Program-made: the position numbers and the translations under genes
Shown: positions 5,612 through 11,913 of the stretch, one piece after another
Layout: each line of letters begins with the position of its first letter
How positions within the stretch are numbered: position 1 is the stretch's first letter
Notes under the pieces: model-generated
Told to the model about the DNA's origin: nothing
The model's input: the letters and a program-made list of their open reading frames with translations, nothing else
Database searches by the model: none
Assembly: GCA_002480735.1 (NCBI GenBank)
Contig: DLCS01000266.1
Span: 1 to 11,913 of the forward strand
Direction of reading: 5' to 3'
Source: Bacillaceae bacterium UBA7792
Lineage (GTDB): Bacteria > Bacillota > Bacilli > Bacillales > Cytobacillaceae
Length of the DNA: 11,913 bases

Positions 5612-5641
5612 TTGACATTTCAGACCGATCCACCCTATTAA
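5612..5641 (+). promoter_or_regulatory. Promoter of the chemotaxis receptor gene
   Basis: A perfect TTGACA (5612-5617) is followed 18 bp later by TATTAA (5636-5641, 4 of 6). This sigma-A-type promoter would give a leader of about 77 nt. A sigma-D flagellar promoter, common for Bacillus receptors, was looked for; only the CCGAT core appears (5625-5629), without TAAA at the right distance. Confidence 0.4.
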
Positions 5642-5724
5642 AAAGCTTTCTATCCCTATTAAATTCTGAAATACCAACAGGAACCCCCCAATCTATCCAA
5701 TACATTTTTAAAGGAGAAATCATA

Positions 5725-7452
5725 ATGATGAAATGGTTGAACAATAGAAAGCTAGGTACAAAGCTTTATTTAATTTTAATTGCAGCTGTTTTGGGGATTA
5801 TAGTTAATAGTGGGGTATTTGTCTATGAACTTAACAGCACAGCTAAACAGCTAAAAAAGGAATTATATGATGAGCTTTTTCAATCTACTTTCTTACTTTT
5901 AAACGCAGACCGCGACTTTTATCAGGCTAATCAAGCTTTATCAAGCTATCTTGCAGAGCGTTCATCCTCTAGGCAAGTCTCAGATGAGTATCGAAAGAGC
6001 TACGAGGACAATCTTTCACAGGTAAAAGAAAGAATAAATTCCGCTAAGGAAATCATTCTAGCCGACAATGCCATCGATAGTTCCAAGGTAGAATCCCAGT
6101 TTAATGCCTTTTTTGATGATTTAGCAACATGGGAAACTAAAACGAATCAACTTTTTCAAGATACCAACGCATCTGTTACAGCATTAGGGAGCTTGAATAG
6201 TGAATTTAATTCCACCCGGGAAAAAATTGACTCAATCCAACAAAACTTGGAGTCGTCAGCCCTCAGTATGGTAGAGGCTATGGATAAAGAAAATAAGTTA
6301 ACGATCAATGCAGGGATCATTATCATCGTTATTTTAGCAGTGCTGTTATTTACAGTAGGAATTCTTTTTATTCGAAGCGTGATGAATCCGATAAAGAAGC
6401 TTGTGGAAATTAATCAGAGAGTAGCAGAGGGTGATTTACAGGTAGAGCTTATTGATTTGCAACGCAAGGATGAGGTAGGAGATCTAGCGCTCTCATTTAA
6501 TAGAATGATCGATAATTTACGGAAGATGGTCAGTCGTATTCAGGAGGTCTCTCAAAATGTGAACAGTCAGAGTGTCGGGCTTACATTGTCCTCGGCTGAG
6601 GTTACCCTAGGTGCAGAGCAAATCGCTTCCACATTAGAGCAGCTATCTTCTGGTGCAGAAAATCAGGCAAATCTATCCAGTGAAATTTCAAAATTGATTG
6701 AGGAGCTAAATATCCAGATAAGAGAATCCAATCAAGAGGGAGAAATGTTAAGAAATTCATCCCAGGAAGTTCATGAAATGTCAGGTCAAGGGAAAGAACA
6801 GATGAAGCATTCTGTAGAACAAATGAAGGAAATCACAGCTGTTGTCACAGATTCAGTTGAAAAAGTGAAAGGCTTAGATCAAAAGTCTCAAGAAATTTCG
6901 ACGCTGGTAGATGTCATTCAAAATATTGCTGACCAAACGAACCTCCTTGCCCTGAACGCAGCCATTGAAGCAGCTCGCGCAGGGGAATCAGGAAAAGGAT
7001 TTGCGGTGGTAGCAGAAGAGGTCCGGAAATTAGCTGAGCAAGTCCGGAGTTCAGTTGTAGATATAACTGGCATCATTCATGGTGTTCAGCATGAAACGAA
7101 GATGGTCGTGGAATTATTAGAAATGGGATTTGACAAGGTGGAGTCTGGATACAAGCAAATCCAAATTAGTACAGAGCATTTTGAAGCGATTAACCTTGCT
7201 ATGGCAGATATGTTGGAACGAATTCAAAATGTAACAGCCAACCTAACAAAAATCGCAAAGAATAGTGAGCAAGTCAGTCAGCATGGCCAGGAGGTTGCTG
7301 CGACATCAGAACAAGCAGCTGCAGGGATTGAAGAAAGCTCTGCTACAGCTCTTCAGCAAAGCTCCACCGTACAAGAAATCTCTGGAAGTGCGGAAAAATT
7401 GTTTCAATTATCAGAGGAACTAAATGAAATGATTAAATTTTTTAAACTGTGA
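5725..7452 (+). CDS. Methyl-accepting chemotaxis protein
   Basis: This 575-residue transmembrane receptor would signal to CheA/CheW. It has TM1 at about 13-35, an extracytoplasmic four-helix-type sensor at 36-191, TM2 at about 192-217, a HAMP domain at about 218-270 ([18 protein letters not shown]) and a long coiled-coil signalling domain at 285-570. The highly conserved hairpin tip is intact: [20 protein letters not shown], then [19 protein letters not shown] (401-439). Glu/Gln pairs around 295-320 and 525-540 are candidate methylation or deamidation sites. There is no C-terminal CheR-tethering pentapeptide. ATG 5725 is chosen for AAGGAG 8 bases upstream; an in-frame extension to 5608 has no ribosome site and crosses the promoter. 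No che genes are nearby; the ligand is unknown. Confidence 0.95.
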   Translation: MMKWLNNRKLGTKLYLILIAAVLGIIVNSGVFVYELNSTAKQLKKELYDELFQSTFLLLNADRDFYQANQALSSYLAERSSSRQVSDEYRKSYEDNLSQVKERINSAKEIILADNAIDSSKVESQFNAFFDDLATWETKTNQLFQDTNASVTALGSLNSEFNSTREKIDSIQQNLESSALSMVEAMDKENKLTINAGIIIIVILAVLLFTVGILFIRSVMNPIKKLVEINQRVAEGDLQVELIDLQRKDEVGDLALSFNRMIDNLRKMVSRIQEVSQNVNSQSVGLTLSSAEVTLGAEQIASTLEQLSSGAENQANLSSEISKLIEELNIQIRESNQEGEMLRNSSQEVHEMSGQGKEQMKHSVEQMKEITAVVTDSVEKVKGLDQKSQEISTLVDVIQNIADQTNLLALNAAIEAARAGESGKGFAVVAEEVRKLAEQVRSSVVDITGIIHGVQHETKMVVELLEMGFDKVESGYKQIQISTEHFEAINLAMADMLERIQNVTANLTKIAKNSEQVSQHGQEVAATSEQAAAGIEESSATALQQSSTVQEISGSAEKLFQLSEELNEMIKFFKL

Positions 7453-7560
7453 AAAGTAGGTTATATTAAAAAGCATATACTGAGGAAAGGGTTTGATGAC
7501 AGGTAAGATTTAGTTGCTAGATTGGAGAAGCCTACAAAGCATAGACAATAGTAAAATCTT

Positions 7561-7593
7561 GAACTGCAATCTTGGATTGCAGTTCTTCTTTTT
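7561..7593 (+). terminator. Terminator after the chemotaxis receptor
   Basis: A perfect 11-bp stem, GAACTGCAATC (7561-7571) with GATTGCAGTTC (7575-7585), has a 3-base loop and a T-rich tail. It lies 109 bp downstream of the receptor stop codon. Confidence 0.9.
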
Positions 7594-7677
7594 GTTGTAT
7601 GTGACATGGGAAACAATGCTAAACTTAATTAGATTTATTTGCATTGTTAACAGGCGATATGGAGGTGTTAGGAAAAA

Positions 7678-8352
7678 ATGAACAAAAAAACAGCATTGTT
7701 AGTTGGGGCTACGGGTCTGGTTGGGAATGAGCTGCTTCAGATTCTAGTAGACAGTCAAAAATACGAAAAGATCATTGCTTTAGTAAGAAGACCTCTTGAG
7801 ATGAAACATCCCAATCTGCTTGAAGTCATATGTGATTTTGAGAGACTTGAGGAAGTAGAGCAATATTTAAAGGCTGATGATGTGTTTTGTACGTTAGGAA
7901 CCACGATCAAGAAGGCGAAGACAAAGGAAGCGATGTATCGAATTGATGTAGAATACCCGATTGCCATTGCAAAAATGGCTAGGGAAAAGGGAGCAAAACA
8001 GTTTTTAATCGTAAGTTCTATGAACGCAAATAAAGAATCCCGCTTGTGGTATCCAAGGATGAAGGGAGAACTTGAGGAGAAACTAAAAGGAATTCCCTAT
8101 GAAGCGATGTTGATTTTTCAGCCTTCACTATTGTTGGGGGATCGTAGTGAATTTCGCCTATTCGAGAGTATCGGTATTTGGATAGTTCGTGGTTTAGGTC
8201 GAATATTTGGAGAGAAAATAAGGAGTCGAATGGGGATAGAAGCAAAGACTGTTGCTACTGCAATGTTTCTAGTTGCTCAGAGAGAACATAAAGGGTTCCA
8301 TGTTTATTCCACTAGACAAATGGAAGACATTCGCAAGTCTTTTGACATTTAA
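7678..8352 (+). CDS. NAD(P)-binding atypical SDR (HTATIP2-like oxidoreductase)
   Basis: This 224-residue soluble Rossmann protein begins with a clear dinucleotide loop, VGATGLVG (9-16), followed by VRRP after the second strand (37-40), CDF (52-54) and CTLGTT (71-76). Ser113/Ser114 and Tyr125-x3-Lys129 (YPRMK) give the Ser-Tyr-Lys arrangement of SDR enzymes, so catalysis is plausible. QPSLLLGDR (148-156) is typical of the NAD(P)H-binding family related to HTATIP2/TIP30 and to many bacterial epimerase-like proteins. The size (about 220) is normal for this group. The substrate is unknown. The start is supported by GGAGGTG 10 bases upstream. The gene has no partner: a terminator precedes it and a gene remnant follows in the same frame. 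Confidence 0.87.
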   Translation: MNKKTALLVGATGLVGNELLQILVDSQKYEKIIALVRRPLEMKHPNLLEVICDFERLEEVEQYLKADDVFCTLGTTIKKAKTKEAMYRIDVEYPIAIAKMAREKGAKQFLIVSSMNANKESRLWYPRMKGELEEKLKGIPYEAMLIFQPSLLLGDRSEFRLFESIGIWIVRGLGRIFGEKIRSRMGIEAKTVATAMFLVAQREHKGFHVYSTRQMEDIRKSFDI

Positions 8353-8547
8353 TTTTTAAAGGGGCATTACCCTATCTTTATTTCCACTTTTATAGGGTTC
8401 ATCCTGTTGAGAGATACCGAACCTGTTAATGCTTTACTCCGTCTTTCAGGCAATTCACAGTTGATCAGCGTTATGGGCATTGGTGGATTGCTCCTGCTCA
8501 TTCAAGTGAGCTATACAATCAGTTTGAAACCAAGTAAACTGAATTGA
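8353..8547 (+). pseudogene. 3' remnant of a membrane-protein gene
   Basis: Immediately after the preceding stop codon, and in the same frame, 64 codons run to a TGA at 8545-8547. They encode a two-helix membrane stretch: YPIFISTFIGFILL, then RDTEPVNALLRLSGNS, then a second helix MGIGGLLLLIQVSYTI and a basic end SLKPSKLN. No start codon or ribosome site fits; the only ATG is inside the second helix. This looks like the C-terminal end of a polytopic membrane protein whose 5' part is gone. Reading through TAA from the upstream oxidoreductase is possible in principle but there is no sign it is functional. Family not recognised. The rest of the gap to 8669 shows only short weak hairpins. Confidence 0.5.
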
Positions 8548-8660
8548 AATTGTGTTTATGGAGTCTATCAACTAGCCGCAGGCGTTTATTATTTTTTATA
8601 GGAAGGAAAACTGCCTAACCTTCTTGAATAAAGAAACAAGAGAAATGACTAACTATTTAA

Positions 8661-9194
<534 letters not shown>

Positions 9195-9206
9195 AGGAGG
9201 GTACTC

Positions 9207-9818
9207 TTGTATATACCAAAGCACTTTCAAATGGATGATGAAGAGGTTATTTATGATTTTATCGAAAAGCATGGATTTGCGCTTCTTTTTTCGCAGCATA
9301 AAGGAGAACCGTACGCGACTCATCTTCCATTAGAACTAAATAAAGATGAACATGCTTTATATGGCCATTTTGCCCGTACCAATGAACAATGGAAGGATAT
9401 TGAAAACCAGCAAGTTCTTGTTGTTTTTCAAGGGCCCCACTGTTATATCTCGCCAACCTGGTACGAAACAACTAAGGCTGTACCGACTTGGAATTACGTG
9501 ACTGTCCATGTGTATGGACAACTGGAAATAATAGAGGATGGTAAAGTAATATACGACTCGTTGGATGACTTGGTTAATAAATATGAAGGCCCTGATAGCC
9601 CGTACAATTTAGCAGAAATTGAACCTGGTTTTATCGATGGAATGATGAAAGGAATTGTGGCGTTTAAAATCAACATCACGAAAATTGAAGGAAAAGCAAA
9701 ATTAAGCCAAAATCATCCGAGGGAACGACAAGAGTTAATCATTAAACAATTAGAAAGTACTTCTATTCAGGATAATTTACAAGTGTCGGAACTTATGAGG
9801 AAAAATCTTCAAAAATAA
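9207..9818 (+). CDS. paiB: FMN-binding negative transcriptional regulator PaiB
   Basis: This 203-residue protein is a close match in length and sequence to PaiB, a split-barrel flavin-binding-fold protein associated in Bacillus subtilis with repression of sporulation and degradative-enzyme (protease) genes. Family features are the start MYIPKHF, THLPLEL (38-44), [12 protein letters not shown] (53-64), [13 protein letters not shown] (74-86), VPTWNY (91-96) and a C-terminal [10 protein letters not shown] (166-175). It starts with TTG, not ATG; AAGGAGGG at 9194-9201 sits 5 bases upstream, and the preceding paiA stop overlaps it, so translational coupling is likely. A weak start codon behind a very strong ribosome site may set its level relative to PaiA (inference). 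No clear terminator follows. Confidence 0.95.
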   Translation: MYIPKHFQMDDEEVIYDFIEKHGFALLFSQHKGEPYATHLPLELNKDEHALYGHFARTNEQWKDIENQQVLVVFQGPHCYISPTWYETTKAVPTWNYVTVHVYGQLEIIEDGKVIYDSLDDLVNKYEGPDSPYNLAEIEPGFIDGMMKGIVAFKINITKIEGKAKLSQNHPRERQELIIKQLESTSIQDNLQVSELMRKNLQK

Positions 9819-9858
9819 AAAAACTGTAAGGATAATGGTTATTTAATGGGGGAGGAAT

Positions 9859-10515
9859 ATGTCGAAGAAATGGTTTAAGAATTCCAGAATGATAGATCAA
9901 TCGAAACTTAACGCAAAACAAATCATCATCCAATTGATTTTTTGTTTCATTCTTGGAGTTATTTTAGGGGTATTAGCGAAATTTAGTGATACCTTCCCAG
10001 CGAATGGTGCTATAGGAATGTTCTTTAACTTTATAAGTGACATTACAACTAATATTGGGATATGGGTGGCACTGGCAACGCTCATTGCTGTATGGAGTAG
10101 AAATCCTTTCATTGCGGCTATAAAAGTATTAACATTTTTCTTCGGAATGTTGCTAGCATACTATATTTATTCGCAAATGTTATTTGGTTTTTTCCCAACC
10201 TATTATTTTTTGCATTGGGGAATCATTGCATTGCTTTCTCCTTTTGCTGCTTACATCGTCTGGTACAGCAGAGGTGAAGGATGGGGAGCAGCCATTTGTG
10301 CGGCATTGCCTATCGGTTTGTTACTCACACAAGGATATCCATTCTTTTATGTCTTTTCCATTGTGACTGGGTTTGATTTATTTGTTGCTATTTTGTTGCT
10401 TGTATTGCTGATGAAATCAAAGTGGCAGTATTTAAAGGTGGTACCTTTGTCCATATTGATGTTTATCATATTGAGAAATTTTAATATTCTATCGTATATT
10501 TTTGGTGGTTTTTAA
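9859..10515 (+). CDS. Polytopic membrane protein, 218 aa, unknown function
   Basis: The product is 218 residues with six or seven predicted membrane helices at about 22-42, 62-80, 84-106, 114-136, 142-158, 162-184 and 192-212. The N terminus is short, basic and cytosolic by the positive-inside rule. Conspicuous sequence includes AKFSDTFPANG (40-50), a loop after TM1, and WYSRGEGWGAA (135-145) between helices 4 and 5. It may belong to a DUF6518-type family, but I am not sure of that assignment. There are no transport or enzymatic motifs. GGGGGAGG lies directly before the ATG with tight spacing. It starts 40 bp after paiB without an intervening terminator, so read-through from paiAB is possible. 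A YvrL-like membrane protein follows. Confidence 0.78.
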   Translation: MSKKWFKNSRMIDQSKLNAKQIIIQLIFCFILGVILGVLAKFSDTFPANGAIGMFFNFISDITTNIGIWVALATLIAVWSRNPFIAAIKVLTFFFGMLLAYYIYSQMLFGFFPTYYFLHWGIIALLSPFAAYIVWYSRGEGWGAAICAALPIGLLLTQGYPFFYVFSIVTGFDLFVAILLLVLLMKSKWQYLKVVPLSILMFIILRNFNILSYIFGGF

Positions 10516-10595
10516 AATATGTTGAAATTGTTTATCAACTATCGGGATGGGGACTGGCTGTTGGATGAAAAAGGACAAGTAAAAGGAGTTATTAA

Positions 10596-11063
10596 ATGCC
10601 TGAACAAAACGACGATTCGTTTAAAAATATGAATTTAAAAGACAAAGTATTAACAGTTATCGGAATTGCGCTCTTAATTATTCTGGTCCTCGGTTTTGTT
10701 TTCGGGATTTATTATTTTGGTTTCGTAGGAATATTCGAATTACTTGGTGTTCAATATCAATCTTTTTCGTCATTGGCTATATTTGTTGTCTGCTTCTTTA
10801 TTTTAGGGATATTTGTTGATCTATTTTTTGGTGCTATGGCTAAAGTAGCCGTTGAAAACGAAACAGGAAGGGTAAAATCATTCTGTATTCAGCTGCTGTT
10901 GGCCTTTACATCGAACTGGCTCGTTCTTTTTTCAGTGGATGCGTTTATGGAGAGTATTACCCTTTCCTTGAAAGCGAAATTAATCGTTTCCTTCCTGTTA
11001 GCCTTATTGGAAGTAATTTTTGATAACAAAAAGAAAAGTAGCTTATTGCAAAGGGAATTGTAA
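10596..11063 (+). CDS. YvrL/YrvL-family regulatory membrane protein
   Basis: The product is 155 residues with a short polar N terminus (1-16) and four predicted membrane helices at about 17-43, 57-80, 95-113 and 125-142, ending in a basic tail DNKKKSSLLQREL. The pattern FGFVGIFELLGVQYQS (41-56), the VDLFFGA helix end (74-80) and the SVDAFM segment (113-118) fit the regulatory YvrL family (Pfam spelling YrvL). In Bacillus subtilis YvrL restrains the SigO-RsoA sigma factor. No sigO, rsoA or oxalate decarboxylase gene is in this window, so that role cannot be transferred directly. AAAGGAG sits 7 bases before the ATG. The gene follows the 218-residue membrane protein by 80 bp and may share its transcript. 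Family assignment is moderately sure. Confidence 0.72.
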   Translation: MPEQNDDSFKNMNLKDKVLTVIGIALLIILVLGFVFGIYYFGFVGIFELLGVQYQSFSSLAIFVVCFFILGIFVDLFFGAMAKVAVENETGRVKSFCIQLLLAFTSNWLVLFSVDAFMESITLSLKAKLIVSFLLALLEVIFDNKKKSSLLQREL

Positions 11064-11195
11064 AAAACAGGTAGAACTATGTTAATTACCAGGGGTATTG
11101 GATGTGTAGGGTGTAAGCAAAGATGAGGTTTATTCAGCAAAGGGTCAGCTTAGTTAATAAAAAGTGACTTCATGGCGAAAGAGGAGGGGGAAGGC

Positions 11196-11699
11196 ATGGA
11201 TAATAACAAGTTTAAAGAGTTTATTGAAATTACAAAAAGACTAAATGAAATTGAGATTATTCCCTTATTAATGGGTTCAGTTGGATTAGAAATCGTTACT
11301 GGCAAGGGCTGGAATGCCCAAGACTTAGACATTCATGTACCTGGTGATAAAAGAGGCTGGGAGGTTCCGCCGGAATTATCTATATTTAACTGGAATCCTA
11401 TCATGACAATCATGAATTCAATGGGATATAAACTAATTGATTTGCATGAGCATGAGTTTTCGAAAGAAGGATTATCCGTTGAATTCGGTATTATTGACAC
11501 ATTACCAGATTTTGCAGGAGTACCATTAGAAGAATTAGAATTACATCGAGAGGGAGAAGTAGAGTATTATTTATTAAATCCTAATCAATATCTATCTGTT
11601 TACGAGTCTTCTTCGAAAGATAGTTATCGAGCAGATAAAAATAATCATAAAGATCTTAAAAAAATCGAATTCTTAAAGAGTATGGTATTTGATGACTAA
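11196..11699 (+). CDS. Small nucleotidyltransferase-fold protein
   Basis: This is a 167-residue soluble protein. Near the N terminus LLMGSVGLE (24-32) followed by DLDIHV (43-48) gives the G-S...D-x-D arrangement that places metal-binding acids in the nucleotidyltransferase fold; Glu96 in SVEFGIID (94-101) could be the third acid. The C-terminal KNNHKDLKKIEFL (148-160) with a preceding Tyr/Arg-Asp run resembles the ending of small NTase-like proteins that bind ligand there. Some homologues appear to be mislabelled phosphoribosylanthranilate isomerase; nothing here looks like that TIM-barrel enzyme. ATG 11196 is favoured, with GAGGAGGGG at 11181-11189; ATG 11172 has no ribosome site. Substrate unknown, perhaps a nucleotide or small-molecule modifier. 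No HEPN partner is adjacent. Confidence 0.72.
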   Translation: MDNNKFKEFIEITKRLNEIEIIPLLMGSVGLEIVTGKGWNAQDLDIHVPGDKRGWEVPPELSIFNWNPIMTIMNSMGYKLIDLHEHEFSKEGLSVEFGIIDTLPDFAGVPLEELELHREGEVEYYLLNPNQYLSVYESSSKDSYRADKNNHKDLKKIEFLKSMVFDD

Positions 11700-11737
11700 C
11701 CAATATTTTGTGTTCATATATTAAGAAAAATATTAAT

Positions 11738-11746
11738 TGGTATAAA
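11738..11746 (+). promoter_or_regulatory. Extended -10 promoter of the Nudix gene
   Basis: TGG-TATAAA (11738-11746) is an extended -10 lying 42 bp before the Nudix start. An imperfect inverted repeat (CCAATATTTT at 11700-11709 against AAAATA and TTGG at 11727-11740) runs into it and could be an operator. No convincing -35. Confidence 0.35.
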
Positions 11747-11788
11747 ATAGAATTAGTGTATTTTAGAAAAAGATATGGGAGCGTGTTG

Positions 11789-11913
11789 ATGAAAAGAGTA
11801 GATGTGGTTTATTCACTTATTTATGATGAAAAAGAAGAAAAGGTATTGATGGTTAAAAACACCAAATATGATAATTGGTCTTTACCGGGTGGTTCAGTTG
11901 AACAGGGTGAAAC
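11789..11913 (+). CDS. Nudix hydrolase, 3'-truncated by the window end
   Basis: Only the first 41 codons are present. The protein begins MKRVDVVYSLIYDEKEEKVL and then has NWSLPGGSVEQGE, which is the strand and Gly-Gly that open the Nudix box (G-x5-E-x7-REUxEExGU); the REUxEE part lies past the end. Nudix enzymes hydrolyse nucleoside diphosphates linked to another group, often as housekeeping, and the specificity cannot be told from this part. ATG 11789 follows GGGAG at 7 bases. The gene has its own extended -10 promoter and is unlikely to be co-transcribed with the NTase-fold gene 89 bp upstream, though no terminator separates them. Confidence 0.87.
   Translation, partial: MKRVDVVYSLIYDEKEEKVLMVKNTKYDNWSLPGGSVEQGE

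Noticed and set aside
5605..5631. Sigma-D flagellar promoter for the chemotaxis receptor
   Set aside because: Only the CCGAT core is present; there is no TAAA about 15 bp upstream and the -10 is incomplete.
5608..5724. 39-residue N-terminal extension of the chemotaxis receptor
   Set aside because: No ribosome site at 5608, the added residues are not receptor-like, they overlap the TTGACA promoter, and AAGGAG sits 8 bases before ATG 5725.
8575..8623. Hairpins GCC-GCA-GGC and GAAGG/CCTTC before paiA
   Set aside because: Stems of 3 and 5 bp are too weak to call terminators or riboswitch elements.
10519..10632. 37-residue frame overlapping the start of the YvrL-like gene, reading YRDGDWLLDEKGQVKG
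   Set aside because: There is only a poor GGTGG site upstream, and it overlaps the well-supported ribosome site and start of the next gene. It may be a remnant but the evidence is too thin.

Overview
The window looks like ordinary chromosome from a low-GC Gram-positive endospore former, most likely a member of the Bacillaceae. The grounds are AT-rich DNA, strong Shine-Dalgarno sites of the AAGGAGG type, a recognisable paiA-paiB pair, DUF456 and YvrL-type membrane proteins, and a small gene behind a promoter that fits the forespore sigma-G consensus. The first 22 bases are not genomic: they match the 3' end of the Illumina TruSeq adapter with one mismatch. The window therefore begins at an untrimmed contig end, and the first gene is cut there.

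Layout, left to right. 1-22 adapter. 23-586: 3' part of an alpha/beta hydrolase. 587-891: an intergenic region with a possible short, C-rich, activator-controlled transcript and a 16-bp palindrome. 892-1680: an atypical short-chain dehydrogenase without the catalytic Tyr and Lys. 1855-2718: a proline iminopeptidase-like hydrolase. On the minus strand follow a DUF456 membrane protein (2849-3331) and a 41-residue gene (3501-3626) with a sigma-G-like promoter. Plus-strand genes resume with a three-helix membrane protein and a YdeI/OmpD-associated protein in one operon (3780-4756), then a small coiled-coil protein (4875-5255). A decayed minus-strand fragment (5347-5490) precedes a methyl-accepting chemotaxis protein (5725-7452). 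Next come an atypical SDR/NAD(P)-binding protein (7678-8352), a second gene remnant (8353-8547), paiA-paiB (8670-9818), two membrane proteins (9859-11063), a small nucleotidyltransferase-fold protein (11196-11699) and the start of a Nudix hydrolase cut by the window end.

The genes do not form one system. They are mostly single-gene or two-gene transcription units, separated by clear intrinsic terminators at 733-766, 1737-1774, 2724-2769, 3452-3487, 5305-5343 and 7561-7593. Only two pairs are tightly linked: the membrane protein with the YdeI-like protein, and paiA with paiB. I found no CRISPR array, insertion sequence, prophage module, tRNA or rRNA, and no evidence for a new multi-gene system. 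The leads most worth checking are the candidate small RNA at 694-766, the uncatalogued sigma-G-type microgene, the SDR with a replaced active site, and the two gene remnants.
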